Positions 62,550 through 64,000 of a stretch of 64,000 nucleotides of DNA are shown piece by piece (position 1 is the stretch's first letter; each line of letters starts with the position of its first letter). The stretch is from Halobacillus naozhouensis (GTDB lineage: Bacteria > Bacillota > Bacilli > Bacillales > Halobacillaceae). The stretch lies in NCBI RefSeq assembly GCF_029714185.1, contig NZ_CP121671.1, forward strand, positions 2,976,001-3,040,000, given 5' to 3'. A model generated the notes under the pieces. That model had not been told where the DNA came from. It saw nothing but the letters and a program-made list of their open reading frames with translations, and searched no databases. The position numbers and the translations under genes were made by a program.

Positions 62550-62846
62550 TTAATGATCTTCTGTTCTATTGTTGGTATCAACAAACTCAGGATCAAAGCC
62601 AAATTTTTTATCAATCTTGTCGCTCATAACCGCATTTAAAAAAAGCAATATGATGAAAGTCAAAACTGCTCCTTGTGACCCCATATAATAGTGAAAAGGA
62701 ATGCCCATAACAGTAATGGATGAAAGATCTCGTGCAAAAAATACGATTACGTAAGATGCTAAAAAGCCTATTGTTAAATAAATAAGAATCATGGTTGTTC
62801 GATATTTAAAATAAGCCTCTGCTTTAGCTGGATCCATTTTCTTCAT
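62550..62846 (-). CDS. DUF4212 sodium/substrate symporter small subunit
   Basis: 98 residues with two helices, beginning MKKMDPAKAEAYFKYRTTMI and ending KKFGFDPEFVDTNNRTEDH. These small proteins accompany SSS symporters of the ActP-like type. The ATG at 62846 lies 8 bases after GGGAGG. The GTG at 62855 is too close. Operon partner of the large subunit. Confidence 0.9.
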   Translation of the reverse strand: MKKMDPAKAEAYFKYRTTMILIYLTIGFLASYVIVFFARDLSSITVMGIPFHYYMGSQGAVLTFIILLFLNAVMSDKIDKKFGFDPEFVDTNNRTEDH

Positions 62847-62879
62847 CTTTACCACCTCCCTTCAACTAATAAAGGAACG

Positions 62880-63065
62880 TCAACCACGTAAATTAAAAAT
62901 AAAGCGAACTGTATCCCAGAAGGGCATAGGAACCATGATTATTTTTACTAAAGCAAAGCTAAACAAGCTAAGTAACGGTACGAGCATAAAGATTATTTTC
63001 TTTCTTCTTAATGCAAGTACAACGGAAGCAACTGTAATAAGTGAAAGAATGATAACTGGCAACAC
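62880..63065 (-). CDS. Small membrane protein of 61 residues
   Basis: Two hydrophobic helices (residues 2-20 and 26-47) and a C-terminus FWDTVRFIFNLRG. Starts at GTG 63065 with GGGGGA 6 bases upstream. It lies 33 bases before the symporter small subunit on the same strand, so it is probably the first gene of that operon. No family recognised. Confidence 0.68.
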   Translation of the reverse strand: MLPVIILSLITVASVVLALRRKKIIFMLVPLLSLFSFALVKIIMVPMPFWDTVRFIFNLRG

Positions 63066-63233
63066 GGCTAGTCCCCCTATTTTGTAATCGCTATCATTTT
63101 ACGCAAAAGAAAAAGAGGTTATGATCCCCTCCTTTAAATTATTTTTTAAATTATTAGAATTTATAGAATATTATGTCTGATATTATTAGACATAAACCGA
63201 TAAAAGTCAATCATGAAAAAAGTCCTATAAGAT

Positions 63234-63292
63234 CCAAAAACCCCCACCTCAGGTCATCCAATATATGGGTGACCTGAGGTGGGGGTTTTTGG
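63234..63292. repeat. REP-like palindrome, copy E
   Basis: CCAAAAACCCCCACCTCAGG and its complement, arms of about 26 bp with one G-T pair, loop AATATAT. Five T precede the end on both strands, so it could act as a terminator for murQ (ends 4 bases away). Confidence 0.92.
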
Positions 63293-63296
63293 AATT

Positions 63297-64000
63297 TTAT
63301 TCACTTTCGGATACGGAATGGATTGCTCTTCCTATGTGGCCGTTATGTTTGTCAAGCGAAGCATGTACTTCTTCTCCTTTTAAAGAGGTTAATAAAGCTA
63401 AAATAGCTGGTTTAACTGCACCATATTCATGAAGTACCTGTTCTGCTTTTTTTTCGGAAACACCCGTTGCCTCCATGATGATATGCTTTGAGCGAATTTG
63501 CAGTTTTTGATTAGTTGGCTGCAAATCAACCATTAAATTGCTGTACACTTTTCCTTGTTGAATCATGGTACCCGTCGACAGCATATTTAAGATTAACTTT
63601 TGTGCTGTTCCAGCCTTTAAGCGGGTCGAACCTGTGAGTATCTCTGGTCCTACCTCCGCAACCATCGTTAAATCTGCAGCCTCCTCCATATCTGATCCCA
63701 GAGAGCACACAATTGCCAGTACAAGTGCGCCATGGTCCTTAGCCTCTTTCATAGCTCCAATCGTATAAGGAGTCCGGCCACTCGCAGCAATACCTACGAC
63801 TACATCCTGTTGATTAACGTTCTTCGCTTTAATGTCCAATCGGCCTTGTTCTACATCATCTTCTGCTCCTTCAAACGCACTTGTAATGGCTGCGGGGCCG
63901 CCAGCAATAAGTGCCTGAACATGTTCAGGATCTGCACTGAATGTAGGAGGACATTCTGAAGCATCAAGAACGCCGAGTCGCCCACTTGTGCCCGCTCCCA
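63297..64000 (-). CDS. murQ: N-acetylmuramic acid 6-phosphate etherase MurQ (5' end outside window)
   Basis: About 234 residues visible, and the frame stays open through 64000, so the start is missing. SIS domain: GAGTSGRLGVLDASECPPTF (seen as SGRLGVLDASE and CPPTF) and GIAASGRTPYTIGA. A C-terminal UBA-like helix set (VSEKKAEQVLHEYGAVKPAI) fits. It removes lactate from MurNAc-6-phosphate in wall recycling. An ATG at 63839 is internal, not a start. Confidence 0.94.
   Translation of the reverse strand, partial: GAGTSGRLGVLDASECPPTFSADPEHVQALIAGGPAAITSAFEGAEDDVEQGRLDIKAKNVNQQDVVVGIAASGRTPYTIGAMKEAKDHGALVLAIVCSLGSDMEEAADLTMVAEVGPEILTGSTRLKAGTAQKLILNMLSTGTMIQQGKVYSNLMVDLQPTNQKLQIRSKHIIMEATGVSEKKAEQVLHEYGAVKPAILALLTSLKGEEVHASLDKHNGHIGRAIHSVSESE

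Noticed and set aside
53771..63292. Five similar palindromes considered as a CRISPR array
   Set aside because: Copies are kilobases apart, sit between unrelated genes and have no regular spacers or cas genes.

Overview
The window looks like chromosomal DNA of a low-to-moderate GC, motile, biofilm-forming Bacillaceae member. The evidence is Bacillus-type gene order and markers: flgN-flgM-yvyF-comFC-comFA-degV-degU-degS-yvyE-tagU, glycerol-type teichoic acid genes, tapA-sipW-tasA and hom-thrC-thrB. A halotolerant genus near Halobacillus or Pontibacillus is a guess. No tRNA, rRNA, CRISPR array or prophage was seen. Both window ends cut genes (flgN at the left, murQ at the right).

Layout. 1-8.5 kb: flagellar regulation (flgN, flgM, yvyF), competence DNA uptake (comFC, comFA), degV, the DegS/DegU two-component system, yvyE and the LCP ligase tagU. 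8.7-13.7 kb: an amino acid permease, a TcaA/YvbJ-like zinc-ribbon membrane protein, a c-di-GMP-I riboswitch followed by an unlisted 40-residue SinI-like gene, a DUF2187 gene, and a Wzz/BY-kinase pair. 13.9-49.3 kb: a very large cell-wall polymer region. It holds one glycerol teichoic acid route (tagO, tagA, tagGH, tagD, tagB, several TagF-like polymerases, galE, gtaB, pgcA). It also holds a second, Wzx/Wzy-like route (second tagO and tagA, a UDP-ManNAc dehydrogenase-like gene, a CapK-like enzyme, polymerase, flippase), a GT2/GT-C/EamA three-part glycosylation module, a large glucosaminidase, a VanZ protein and an acyltransferase. 49.4-53.8 kb: the biofilm matrix locus (tapA, sipW, two TasA/CalY proteins) followed by a SinR-like HTH protein and a second SinI-like peptide. 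53.8-64 kb: an IDEAL-domain protein, hom-thrC-thrB, transporters, a RAYT-type transposase and murQ, with five copies of one REP-like palindrome scattered between genes.

How the parts may work together. The strongest new idea is a matrix control circuit. A c-di-GMP riboswitch precedes one SinI-like anti-repressor gene. A SinR-like repressor is split by an in-frame stop from its SinI-like dimerisation segment. A near-perfect inverted pair of SinR boxes lies just upstream of the tapA ribosome binding site. Arrays of TTWACA-like hexamers at 10-base spacing lie upstream of three wall-polymer transcription units and resemble PhoP boxes. The second notable system is the REP/RAYT family around 53.7-63.3 kb, where the palindromes sit at gene ends and may act as terminators. 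All functional links are inferred from sequence alone.
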